Source of the DNA: Rhodobacterales bacterium
Lineage (GTDB): Bacteria; Pseudomonadota; Alphaproteobacteria; Rhodobacterales; Rhodobacteraceae
Direction: 5' to 3'
Length of the DNA stretch: 64,000 bases
Assembly (NCBI GenBank): GCA_002748285.1
Contig: PDSA01000027.1
Span: 1-64,000, forward strand
Positions 1 through 7,683 of the stretch are shown here, piece after piece. How positions within the stretch are numbered: the first letter of the stretch is position 1; every line of letters begins with the position of its first letter. The notes beneath the pieces are model-generated. The model was not told the origin of the DNA, searched no databases, and was given only the letters and a program-made list of their open reading frames with translations. A program made the translations under genes and the position numbers.

Positions 1-265
1 GCCAGATCGACTTCTGGCACACTCCGAACCGGGCGGCGCGCTCGTATTGGTAGGCGTCGGGGTGGTCGCGAACGTCCTGAGCAAGCTTTTCGGGGTCAAC
101 CTTGCGGATTTTCCTGCGCTCATAAGGCCTTGGATGTAGGCGTTTCGACCAGCGTTTAAGCGAGGCAACGCCGACACCGAACCGCTCTGACGTTTCTTCG
201 AAGCTCAGCCCTTCCTTTTCCCGGATAGAAAGAACGTGGCGGCGGAAAGAAATTGGATGGGCCAT
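1..265 (-). CDS. IS630-family transposase, N-terminal part (cut by window edge)
   Basis: The minus-strand frame opens with ATG at 265 and runs off the left edge of the window, so only the first 88 residues are seen. The product begins MAHPISFRRHVLSIREKEGL and has the helix-turn-helix pattern (FEETSERFGVGVASLKRW) that starts IS630-type transposases and recognises the element ends. The DDE catalytic part would lie outside the window. The element is inserted next to a truncated tag gene whose reading frame starts at about 301, so the element end must lie between 266 and about 300. The exact terminal repeat cannot be fixed with only one end visible. Confidence 0.75.
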   Translation of the reverse strand, partial: MAHPISFRRHVLSIREKEGLSFEETSERFGVGVASLKRWSKRLHPRPYERRKIRKVDPEKLAQDVRDHPDAYQYERAARFGVCQKSIW

Positions 266-300
266 AGGTGCATAGTGTCATAAAATTACCGTTTAGCTAT
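266..300. mobile_element. Probable outer end of the IS630-type element
   Basis: This AT-rich stretch lies between the transposase start and the first codons of the disrupted tag gene, so it should contain the terminal inverted repeat. IS630 elements insert at TA dinucleotides and several TA steps occur here (for example around 291-300). The other end is off the window, so no repeat pair can be checked. Confidence 0.4.
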
Positions 301-423
301 ATTCCCAAAGACCTGAAGGCCGCAGGGTCCCGGTCTTGTGTCCCAACGAATGTGTATGCCTGGATGCGGGCGGCTGGTCTTGTGAATGATCATCTGGTGT
401 CTTGTGATTTCCGGCTTATATGA
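301..423 (+). pseudogene. tag: 3' remnant of DNA-3-methyladenine glycosylase I (tag)
   Basis: The plus-strand frame 301-423 reads KDLKAAG..., VYAWMRAAGLVNDHLVSC and ends in TGA. This matches the C-terminal end of Tag, including the family's LVNDHxVxC segment whose His and Cys belong to the zinc 'snap'. Tag removes 3-methyladenine from DNA and is normally about 190 residues. Only the last 40 or so are left, with no start codon, and the IS630-type element lies immediately upstream. The remnant is therefore best explained as a gene cut by the insertion. The residues just before VYAW (SRSCVPT) also look decayed compared with the usual FxFVGPT. Confidence 0.75.
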
Positions 424-534
424 GCAAAACTCTCTACTCGACACCGGCTATATTGTTCCCAGATCAATTATTGAACCCGATGCCGGAGCGACCTCTTGCT
501 CGGGCTCAATGATTGTATGCGTTGGTGCAAAAGT

Positions 535-906
535 TCAATATTCAGACGGCAGCAGGACAGTCAAAACGCGCCGGGTTTGCTCGGGATCTGCGGGGGCGTC
601 CGAGCCGTAACGATAGTCGGTGTCGTAAAGATCGATGCGCCACCAGACCCTGATGCCGAACACGGTGATCACACCCATCTCGTGCAGGCCGTAGGGATCG
701 GACTCCTGTTGAAAGGTGCTGTATTTCGCCGTCAGCGGCAGCGCCATGCGCACGAAGTCATCGCCATTCGCCATCACGCCGGGGGGCACAAACACCTTGC
801 CTTCCAGACCGTCCGGACGGGCGGTGTCCTCAATCAGCGCATAGCGGAACCGATCGTTCTGCGCTGCGGTGATGGCGGTTTCAGATGCAATACTGGTCCG
901 GGCCAT
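535..906 (-). CDS. DUF3768 domain-containing protein
   Basis: The 123-residue product carries the DUF3768 pattern: an N-terminal AQNDRFRYAL segment, a VPPGVMA turn, a QESDPYGLHEMG core (family pattern DxDPxGEHDFG), a VWWRIDLYD strand and a C-terminal TRRVLTVLLPSEY. The family is small, soluble, of unknown function, and in alphaproteobacteria is typical of plasmids and genomic islands. The gene stands near an IS element and a truncated tag gene, which fits a mobile context. No partner gene tells its role. Confidence 0.75.
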   Translation of the reverse strand: MARTSIASETAITAAQNDRFRYALIEDTARPDGLEGKVFVPPGVMANGDDFVRMALPLTAKYSTFQQESDPYGLHEMGVITVFGIRVWWRIDLYDTDYRYGSDAPADPEQTRRVLTVLLPSEY

Positions 907-985
907 GACAGTTCTCCCTGACGGGTGCCGGAAGCTTCTCTCCCGGCTCTCAACCCGTCACGGAACCCCCAGCCCGGCTCTGGCT

Positions 986-1105
986 CTAGGCGGCCATCCG
1001 TTTCGCTTCATCGCATCGCACGAACGCCAGCAGATAATCCGCAGCCTTGTTCGCACGACTGGCGGCGCAGAAGATCATCGCGACGATGACAAGTGACGTC
1101 TTCAT
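986..1105 (-). CDS. Possible small protein or gene remnant, 39 residues
   Basis: A short minus-strand frame begins at ATG 1105 and ends at TAG 986-988. It starts MKTSLVIVAMIFCAASRANK and ends in CDEAKRMAA. It lies upstream of and on the same strand as the DUF3768 gene, 79 bases away. The first 16 residues could be a weak signal sequence. I do not recognise a family; it could equally be the tail of a broken accessory gene. Confidence 0.2.
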   Translation of the reverse strand: MKTSLVIVAMIFCAASRANKAADYLLAFVRCDEAKRMAA

Positions 1106-1157
1106 ACCAAATACCTTGCCCGGATTGACGGGATTAACTGGCGTCGATTGCAACGCG

Positions 1158-1844
1158 TTAAGCCAGAGCTTTGAGCATCAAATCCGCAACAGAAGCAACC
1201 GATGCGGGGTTTTGGCCGGTAATCAACTGGCGATCCCGAACGGCATGGGCGTTGAAGTTATCCGCGTTCTCAAACGCCGCACCTTGTTCACGCAGGGTGG
1301 TTTCCAACAGGAAAGGCACGGTCTCTGTCAGGCCCACTGCGGCCTCTTCTGCGTCGGTGAACGCATTGACCTTGTGACCGGCAACAACGGGCTGGCCGTC
1401 GGCCCGGCGGGCGCCCAACAGACCCGCAGGGCCGTGGCAAACTGCGCCGATCACGCCATCGTTGTCATATATCTTGCCGACCAGTGCGCCCAGCACCGCA
1501 TTGTCTGCGAAATCGAACATCGTGCCGTGGCCACCGGGTAAAAACACAGCGTCAAAGTCACCCGGATCAAGGTCCGCAACCGCCGGGGTGTTATCCAGCT
1601 CGGCCATCGCATCGTCGTTGGTCAGAAACCGCTGCACGGCTGCCGGGCGCTCGTCCGGGGTGTCTTTGATGCTGCCGGGGTCAAACGGCGGCTTGCCACC
1701 CTGAATTGAGGCCAGTGTCACAGTGTGGCCTGCATCTTTCAGGGCCCAGTAAGGCGTCGCCATCTCATCAAAATAAAACCCGGTCGCTTTGCCGCTATCG
1801 CCAAGCGTGCCGTGGGATGTCAGAATAATCGCTACTCGTGCCAT
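1158..1844 (-). CDS. DJ-1/PfpI-family protein (Hsp31-like class I glutamine amidotransferase fold)
   Basis: The 228-residue product has the DJ-1/PfpI fold. The nucleophile elbow AVCHGPAG places Cys136 and His137 together, and GFYFDEMATPYW supplies the acidic partner (Glu27), as in the Hsp31/glyoxalase III branch. Such proteins act as chaperones or convert methylglyoxal to lactate; which applies here cannot be read from sequence. The start at 1844 is chosen because GGAGG stands 8 bases upstream; a longer frame to 1874 has no such site. It lies 126 bases downstream of a LysR gene on the same strand, which may regulate it. Confidence 0.85.
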   Translation of the reverse strand: MARVAIILTSHGTLGDSGKATGFYFDEMATPYWALKDAGHTVTLASIQGGKPPFDPGSIKDTPDERPAAVQRFLTNDDAMAELDNTPAVADLDPGDFDAVFLPGGHGTMFDFADNAVLGALVGKIYDNDGVIGAVCHGPAGLLGARRADGQPVVAGHKVNAFTDAEEAAVGLTETVPFLLETTLREQGAAFENADNFNAHAVRDRQLITGQNPASVASVADLMLKALA

Positions 1845-1970
1845 TTCAGCGTCCTCCAGAGATTGATACCTCAAGGATGCCCTCTGATGCCAGAATTGAT
1901 AAATCGGATTTCCCGATTGTCAAAATCGTCAATCCAACGCGAAATGCAGTTTACATGCGGCACCCTGAAC

Positions 1971-2891
1971 CTATGTCTGCTTCCCTTGAAAATTACATTT
2001 GATCAGGTCGCGAAACCATATCTGCGATGGATCCTGTTGTGCCGTGGACACCCAGGCCAGATGATTGACCACGGGGGACACATCAACAGGACAGGGATCA
2101 ATTTCAAACCCACCAAAGTCTTGCAAGCTGCGCGCGATGAAATCGGGCACTGTGGCAATCAGATTATTGCCGGTCAGCGTTGCAAGCAGCAATGAGAACT
2201 GTGACAAGCCCACAGCGACATGGCGGCTGCGGCCCAGCTCTTCCAGCTTTTCATCGACGAAGCCCGTCAGATTGCCACGCGGAGTTACGATCGCATGAGG
2301 TCTGTCACAGAAATCATCCAGCCCGGTGACCGGCGGTTGCTTCGCGTCTCGTATAACCACCCATTCGGCGTTGAAAAGTGTCGTCACGCGTGTTGTGGCC
2401 GACAGATTGTCACGTAAATAGCCAACCGCAGTGGTGATTTCGCCCGTGGAAAGCATATCGGGCAATGTGCGAAAATCCCCGATACGAACCACCAATTCGC
2501 ATTGCGGCGCTGTTTCTTGCAGGATGCGGGTCAGTTTTGGCAACAGGGCATAGGCAACGCCATCGGTACACCCCAGATGAAACGCGCGATGATCCTGACC
2601 CGGATCAAATTCCAGAGTCGCACCAACGGCTGCGGCCAACGCATCAATATGGGGCTTGGCTGTCCGAACCAACTCCAAAGCACGCACAGTGGGCTCCAGA
2701 ACCCGACCATTGCGCACAAGAATTTCGTCGTCGAACACCTCCCGAAGTCTGGCCAGAATGCCCGATACCGTTGACTGGGCCAGATGCATCCTTGCCGCTG
2801 CCCGAACCGTGCTGCGCTCTTCGACCAAAGCGATCAGAGCCGAAAGCAGGTTAAGGTCGACACTGCCAAGACTTGTCCGACTAAACGCCAT
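1971..2891 (-). CDS. LysR-family transcriptional regulator
   Basis: This is a 306-residue LysR-type regulator. An N-terminal winged helix-turn-helix (VDLNLLSALIALVEERSTVR, then AARMHLAQSTVSGILARLRE) is followed by the two-lobed periplasmic-binding-like effector domain from about residue 90. Length is normal. ATG at 2891 is preferred over an upstream in-frame TTG at 2897 because GGAG lies 8 bases before it. LysR proteins usually act on an adjacent gene in response to a small molecule; the DJ-1/PfpI gene downstream on the same strand is the nearest candidate. The effector is unknown. Confidence 0.9.
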   Translation of the reverse strand: MAFSRTSLGSVDLNLLSALIALVEERSTVRAAARMHLAQSTVSGILARLREVFDDEILVRNGRVLEPTVRALELVRTAKPHIDALAAAVGATLEFDPGQDHRAFHLGCTDGVAYALLPKLTRILQETAPQCELVVRIGDFRTLPDMLSTGEITTAVGYLRDNLSATTRVTTLFNAEWVVIRDAKQPPVTGLDDFCDRPHAIVTPRGNLTGFVDEKLEELGRSRHVAVGLSQFSLLLATLTGNNLIATVPDFIARSLQDFGGFEIDPCPVDVSPVVNHLAWVSTAQQDPSQIWFRDLIKCNFQGKQT

Positions 2892-3233
2892 GTTCAAAGC
2901 TCCATACCAATAGCATCACACAAAGATCTTTATACCATAGCACACCCCGTGTTAATCGCTTCATCCGCGACACAGGTGGTAAAGGTCAAAGAAGAGGTCA
3001 TGGGATTGCTCCGTTGCTAAGGTCAAGCCTGCCTGGAAAGCTGACGGAAGCGTGTCTGCAAAACACGCCCCGCATCCGCGACCAGTAAAGTGCAACCTCC
3101 CTCGACCACCGGACGGGCAAACCCTCAACCGCAATCCTGTGGCTCTTGGTGCATGCTGCCCCGCCTCACCACTACAACGCGAGAAGGAACGCAGGGCTGC
3201 GTCTCTGATCTGAGTCACGAAAAAAGGGGAAAC
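2892..3233. other. Intergenic region without a convincing gene
   Basis: These 342 bases separate the LysR gene from tRNA-Arg. They should hold the LysR promoter (AT-rich around 2905-2960) and the tRNA 3' flank. A minus-strand frame at 2961-3218 is open but has the composition of chance frames (many Arg, Gly and Cys), no ribosome binding site and no recognisable domain. Confidence 0.6.
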
Positions 3234-3310
<77 letters not shown>

Positions 3311-3322
3311 AACACCAAGCGC

Positions 3323-3351
3323 GGTTTAGGCTAAAGTTTTACCCACTGCAA
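3323..3351 (-). promoter_or_regulatory. Putative sigma-70 promoter of tRNA-Arg
   Basis: On the minus strand TTGCAG (3351-3346) and TAAACC (3328-3323) are separated by 17 bases, with the tRNA 5' end 12 bases beyond the -10 box. The geometry is right for a housekeeping promoter, but both hexamers are imperfect. Confidence 0.45.
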
Positions 3352-3431
3352 ATGGTTTTATGCACAATCCGCCGACAAACATGCTCGCGACCGGGCAAAT
3401 AACACACCCCCACAAGTAAAAATCTTTCATC

Positions 3432-3460
3432 TTGCTTAATTCAGGCATGTTTGCTTAGAT
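3432..3460 (+). promoter_or_regulatory. Putative sigma-70 promoter of the TRAP operon
   Basis: TTGCTT (3432-3437) and TTAGAT (3455-3460) stand 17 bases apart on the plus strand, about 50 bases before the ATG of the solute-binding protein gene. The match is moderate. Confidence 0.35.
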
Positions 3461-3510
3461 CGTCGGATAAAATGGCCGGCTAATGTGCACGGCCCTTCTG
3501 GGAGGATGAT

Positions 3511-4491
3511 ATGCTAAAATTATTGATGAGCGCTGCGGTTGGCGTGGCTCTGACGGCTTCTGCTGCTGTGGCACAGGAAAAAATGCGGATTTCGCTGCAA
3601 CTGCCGCTGAAAAGCCATTTGGGCCAGAACCTGATGCTGTTTGAAAAAGAGGTAGAAGCACGCACAAACGGCGCGATTGATGTCGAAATTTACGACAGCG
3701 CCACGCTTTATAAAGATAAAGAAGTTCCCGCCGCCGTTGGCTCTGGTTCCATTGAGGCCGGCGTGGCCTCGCTGACCCGTTATGTCGGGGATGCACCGGT
3801 GGTGGATGTGTTCTATATGCCGTTCCTGCTCAATAGCGAAGAAAAGGTGCGCGCCGCCGTGGCCAGGGGCTCGGAAGTGCGCGAAACCATCGAAGCCGAG
3901 ATCAAAAAGACCGGCGGGCAGGTGCTGTATTGGCAGGCCTATGGCGGGGCAATCCTGCTATCCAAGGGCGGGCCGATCCGCACGCCGGCTGATCTGAAGG
4001 GCAAGAAAGTCCGGGTGTTTGGCAAAACTCTGGGCGATTTCGTGACCGCTGCCGGTGGGGCACCAACGCTGATTTCCGGCTCCGAACAATATCTGGCCTA
4101 TCAGCGCGGCACGGTTGATGTGGGCATGACCGGGGTTTCCGGTGTGAAGTCGCGCAAGCTGTGGGAGGTGATGGACACCATCACTCGGACCAACCACGCC
4201 GATATTGAATTTGTCGTTGTCGTCAATAATGACTGGTGGGACGGGCTATCGGACGAGATCCGCGGCCAGATCACCGAAGCCGCCGCAGTGGCGCAGGATG
4301 CGGTGCGCGACAAAGTGGCTTCGATCGAAGCCAACGCCTATGCCGAAGCTGAGAAAAACGGCATGACCGTCGTCGATCTGAGCGCCGATGAGCTGGCGCA
4401 GTGGAAAGCGGTCTCGCAGCCGGTTTATGACGCCTATCTGGCGGCGGCTGGTGCAGCGGGTCAAAAAGTTCTGGATGCCGCAGGCAAATAA
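3511..4491 (+). CDS. dctP: TRAP transporter solute-binding protein (DctP family)
   Basis: The 326-residue protein has a signal peptide (hydrophobic residues 5-20, cleavage likely after AVA before QEK) and the DctP fold. Visible signatures include the LGQNLMLFEKEVEARTNG region, the conserved DLKGKKVRVFGKTLGDF segment with the arginine that binds the ligand carboxylate, and a long C-terminal helix. It would capture an organic acid in the periplasm and deliver it to the DctQM membrane pair encoded next. ATG 3511 has GGGAGG 6 bases upstream. The ligand cannot be read from sequence; the lyase-type enzyme at the operon end suggests a carboxylate. Confidence 0.92.
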   Translation: MLKLLMSAAVGVALTASAAVAQEKMRISLQLPLKSHLGQNLMLFEKEVEARTNGAIDVEIYDSATLYKDKEVPAAVGSGSIEAGVASLTRYVGDAPVVDVFYMPFLLNSEEKVRAAVARGSEVRETIEAEIKKTGGQVLYWQAYGGAILLSKGGPIRTPADLKGKKVRVFGKTLGDFVTAAGGAPTLISGSEQYLAYQRGTVDVGMTGVSGVKSRKLWEVMDTITRTNHADIEFVVVVNNDWWDGLSDEIRGQITEAAAVAQDAVRDKVASIEANAYAEAEKNGMTVVDLSADELAQWKAVSQPVYDAYLAAAGAAGQKVLDAAGK

Positions 4492-4498
4492 AAGGAGA

Positions 4499-4528
4499 GC
4501 GCGCCGCGCGCCCGGGCGGGCGGCGCGC
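4499..4528 (+). terminator. GC hairpin between dctP and dctQ (attenuator or mRNA-stabilising loop)
   Basis: GCGCGCCGC (4499-4507) and GCGGCGCGC (4520-4528) form a perfect 9-bp stem over a 12-base loop, directly between the dctP stop codon and the dctQ start. There is no U-tract. Hairpins here are common in binding-protein transport operons, where they keep the binding-protein mRNA abundant relative to the membrane subunits. The hairpin also covers the place where the dctQ ribosome site should be. Confidence 0.6.
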
Positions 4529-4530
4529 TT

Positions 4531-5037
4531 ATGATTTCAATGCATCTCATTACGATTATGTCCCGATATGCGGGCCTGTTGGGGGCCTGTCTGCTGGCAG
4601 CGACCGGAGCGATGCTGACCTATGAGGTCATCGCCCGGTATTTTTTCATCAAGCCCACCATCTGGGCGGCGGAGCTGAGCCAGCTTTGCCTGATCTGGGG
4701 CTGCCTGTTGTCGCTGGGCTGGGTGCTGAATATGCGCCGCCATATCACGGTCAACGCCATCACAGGGCTGTTGCCGCCACTGGCGCAGCGCCTCTGCGTG
4801 GTGGTGTCGCTGTTGATCCTGATCACCTTTTCAACCATCGTCGCCTATTGGGGCTGGGACATTTTCCATGACAGCTGGATGCGCGGGCGCACCACCGGAT
4901 CACTGCTGAACCTGCCCAGCTGGGTGGCCGAGCTTGCGGTGCCGGTGGGCTTTGCCCTGCTGACCGTTCAGGCGCTGGTCGAGCTGCTGTCGTTGCGCAG
5001 CGCAGATATTTCTTCTTTGGGAGCAAGCCACGAATGA
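4531..5037 (+). CDS. dctQ: TRAP transporter small membrane subunit (DctQ)
   Basis: The 168-residue product has four hydrophobic segments (about residues 12-35, 50-68, 85-110, 130-152) and the DctQ motif in AAELSQLCLIWGCLLSLGWV. DctQ forms the membrane complex with DctM and is needed for Na+- or H+-driven uptake. Several in-frame ATGs lie near the start (4531, 4540); 4531 is given, but the upstream hairpin hides any clear ribosome site. Its stop overlaps the dctM start by 4 bases (ATGA), so the two are translationally coupled. Confidence 0.9.
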   Translation: MISMHLITIMSRYAGLLGACLLAATGAMLTYEVIARYFFIKPTIWAAELSQLCLIWGCLLSLGWVLNMRRHITVNAITGLLPPLAQRLCVVVSLLILITFSTIVAYWGWDIFHDSWMRGRTTGSLLNLPSWVAELAVPVGFALLTVQALVELLSLRSADISSLGASHE

Positions 5038-6308
5038 CCGTTGTTCTGATCTTGGCCTGCCTGTTCATGCTTTTGCTGATCGGCGTGCCTGTTGCCTTTG
5101 CCTTGGGGGGCATGGGGCTGGGCATGTTGATGCTGGGCGGGTTTTCTCCGCTGATGGCCCCGCAGGCGATGCTATCGACGCTGGATGGGTTCATCCTGTT
5201 GGCGGTACCGCTGTTTTTGCTGATGTCCAATGTGCTGCTCAAAGGCGGCGTCGGGCGGGATTTGTTTGCCGCCGTGCAGGCCTGGGTCGGCCATTGGCCC
5301 GGAGGGCTGGCGGTGGCAACCATCCTCAGCTGCGGGCTGTTTGCCGCGATCTCGGGCTCTTCGGTGGCCACGGCGGCCACCATCGGCACCGTGGCGATCC
5401 CGGAAATGGTCAATCGCGGCTATGACAAACGCTTTGTCTATGGGCTGCTGGCCGCCGGGGGCACGCTGGGAATTCTGATCCCGCCTTCGATTCCGATGAT
5501 CGTGTTTGCTTTTGTCGCCGAAGAATCCGTGCTGAGCCTCTTTATGGCCGGAGTCGGCCCGGGGCTGCTGCTGATCAGCTTGTTCATCGGCTTCGCCATG
5601 CTGCATGCCCGCCTTTCCCCCGGCTATATCCCGGTGGAAAAAGCGACGGCAGAGCATCGCAAACAGACCTCGATCCGCGCCTTGCCGTCCTTTGCGCTGG
5701 CGTTGCTGATCGTGCTTGGCCTTTATTCCGGGGCCTTCACCCCGACCGAGGCCGGCGCTGTCGGCTTTGCCGCTGCGGTTGCGATCACCGCCTTCTGGCT
5801 GCGCAGCCTCACATGGGCCGCGTTTTGGGAAGCCGTGAAAGAAAGCGCCGTCACCACCACCGCCATCCTGCTGATCGTGGCCGGGGCCAAAGTGTTCGGC
5901 AAAGCCATCGCGCTTTATCGCATCCCGCAGGATCTCTCGGCCTTTATCGCCGCCAATATCGACGGGCCGCTGGTGTTCATCCTGCTGGTCAGCGTGGTGC
6001 TGCTGGTGATGGGGCTGGTGTTTGAAGCGCTGTCGATGATCCTGATCATGACGCCGGTTTTGCTGCCTGCGGCGGCCGCACTGGGCTTTGATCCGATCTG
6101 GTTCGGAATCTTCATGGTGATCATGGTGGAATGTGCGCTCATCACCCCGCCGGTGGGGCTGAACCTTTATGTGATTCAGGCGGTGGCGCGCACTTCGCTT
6201 GGCGAGGTTTCACGCGGGGTCTGGCCGTTTCTGGCGCTGATGCTGCTGTCGGTGGCCATCCTTTATGTGCTGCCGGGGCTGGCGCTTTACATCCCGTTCA
6301 ACTGGTGA
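5034..6308 (+). CDS. dctM: TRAP transporter large membrane subunit (DctM)
   Basis: The 424-residue protein has about 12 hydrophobic segments and DctM signatures: SGSSVATAATIGTVAIPEM, then GGTLGILIPPSIPMIVFA in the first half, and ITPPVGLNLYVIQ near the C-terminus. It forms the transport channel of the TRAP system, moving the substrate handed over by DctP with Na+ or H+. Length is usual for the family. It overlaps dctQ by 4 bases, and the next gene begins 7 bases after its stop, so it is the third gene of a tight operon. Confidence 0.93.
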   Translation: MTVVLILACLFMLLLIGVPVAFALGGMGLGMLMLGGFSPLMAPQAMLSTLDGFILLAVPLFLLMSNVLLKGGVGRDLFAAVQAWVGHWPGGLAVATILSCGLFAAISGSSVATAATIGTVAIPEMVNRGYDKRFVYGLLAAGGTLGILIPPSIPMIVFAFVAEESVLSLFMAGVGPGLLLISLFIGFAMLHARLSPGYIPVEKATAEHRKQTSIRALPSFALALLIVLGLYSGAFTPTEAGAVGFAAAVAITAFWLRSLTWAAFWEAVKESAVTTTAILLIVAGAKVFGKAIALYRIPQDLSAFIAANIDGPLVFILLVSVVLLVMGLVFEALSMILIMTPVLLPAAAALGFDPIWFGIFMVIMVECALITPPVGLNLYVIQAVARTSLGEVSRGVWPFLALMLLSVAILYVLPGLALYIPFNW

Positions 6309-6315
6309 GGCCGAC

Positions 6316-7194
6316 ATGACCCAAACCGCCAAATTACGCGCCCTTCTGGCGCAGGATTGTTGCCACATCATGCCGTGCTGCTTTGATGCGCTTTCAGCCC
6401 GTCTGATCGGGCAGGAGGGCTACGATCTAACCTTCATGTCCGGCTTTGCCGCCTCGGCCAGCCGGATCGGAGCGCCTGATCTGGGGCTGATGAGCTATGG
6501 CGAGGTGGTCGATCAGGCCCGCAACATCACCGGCGCCATCGACATTCCGCTGATCGCGGACGGAGACACCGGCTATGGCAATGCGATGAATGTCAAACGC
6601 ACGGTCAAGGGGCTGGCGCAGGCCGGATGTGCGGCGGTGATGATCGAGGATCAGCTCGCCCCCAAACGCTGTGGCCACACGCCGGGCAAGGCGGTCGTGG
6701 CGCGAGGCGAAGCCTTTGACCGCATCCGCGCCGCGGTTGATGCCCGGGAAGAGCTGCGCAGTGTGGGTCAGGACATCATGATCCTCGCCCGCACCGATGC
6801 CCGCCACGAACATGGGCTGAACGAAGCCCTGCACCGCGCCGAAGAATTCGCGAAACTCGGGGCCGATATCCTGTTCGTCGAAGCCCCCCATAGCGAGGCC
6901 GAAATGCGCCAGATCTGCGCCAGCGCTGCGTTGCCGCATATGGCCAATATCGTCGAAGGCGGCCACACCCCGGACCTGCCCAATGACGCGCTGCACGACA
7001 TTGGTTATTCCATCGCCGCCTATCCGCTGACGTTGATGGCCAGCGCGATGCAGGCCATGGTCAGTTGTCTGCGCTCCATGCGTGATGATACCCGCCCCGG
7101 GCTGATGGATTTCGCCGAAATCCGCCGCCGGATCGGGTTTGACGATTATTACACGGATTCGGAAAAATACGCCTCGTCAAAGCGTGACGGGTAG
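6316..7194 (+). CDS. Isocitrate lyase/PEP mutase-family enzyme
   Basis: The 292-residue product has the PEP mutase/isocitrate lyase barrel: CCFDALSARLI near the N-terminus, the Mg2+-binding DGDTGYG (residues 82-88), and MIEDQLAPKRCGH, where KRCGH (117-121) matches the KKCGH active-site loop of lyases with its catalytic Cys. The family includes methylisocitrate lyase, oxaloacetate decarboxylase and phosphonopyruvate enzymes. The Cys loop favours a C-C lyase or decarboxylase. Start 6316 has GAGG 6 bases upstream, 7 bases after dctM. An enzyme co-transcribed with a TRAP importer probably acts on the imported acid or a product of it. Confidence 0.85.
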   Translation: MTQTAKLRALLAQDCCHIMPCCFDALSARLIGQEGYDLTFMSGFAASASRIGAPDLGLMSYGEVVDQARNITGAIDIPLIADGDTGYGNAMNVKRTVKGLAQAGCAAVMIEDQLAPKRCGHTPGKAVVARGEAFDRIRAAVDAREELRSVGQDIMILARTDARHEHGLNEALHRAEEFAKLGADILFVEAPHSEAEMRQICASAALPHMANIVEGGHTPDLPNDALHDIGYSIAAYPLTLMASAMQAMVSCLRSMRDDTRPGLMDFAEIRRRIGFDDYYTDSEKYASSKRDG

Positions 7195-7683
7195 GTTGAT
7201 CGCGCCAAAGCGCCGGACCTACGACAGGAGACAGGAACGCTCTGCCATGCTTTTGGCATTCCCAAGGGAACCGTGCCGCTTGATGTTTCAGATGAAAAGC
7301 CGGGTGCCGTGATCCGCTGCGGCAAAAACGGCTGAGCAATGGCCGCCCTGGGGCGTTTTGTCAAACGCCATAAAGGGCTGTGTCTGGGAAAAAAGAAGCC
7401 CGAATCCGACCCGAACCAAGGCAAGAACCGGGCTTCATATACCTATTACCCAACCGAAAGGGCCTAAGCGTTGCTGCCAGATAGCTCTGGCCCTGCCATT
7501 CCCACGCGACAGAAACACAAAGAACCCCCACCCGAAACCAGCACTGGGTCTGCTGGCCACTCGTTACAATCCCAAAAACGCGGGATTGGATTTATATATG
7601 ACAAAGCGTAATAATCCTATTAATGGGAAAAGAGATGGGCCTTTCCCCCTCGACAGGGCAATGGCCGGTTCAGGAGAGTTTAG
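7195..7683. other. Intergenic region with an open in-frame tail and hairpins
   Basis: No firm gene is seen here. Directly after the lyase stop, the same frame stays open for 46 codons to TGA at about 7335 with coding-like composition (see findings). A perfect hairpin GGCGTTT-TGTC-AAACGCC lies at 7352-7369, and a looser GAAGCCCG...CGGGCTTC pair is at 7396-7437; either may end the TRAP transcript, though neither has a good U-tract. The AT-rich stretch 7580-7640 probably carries the promoter of the next gene. Confidence 0.5.

Noticed and set aside
2961..3218. 85-codon minus-strand frame before tRNA-Arg
   Set aside because: No ribosome site, skewed composition, no known domain.
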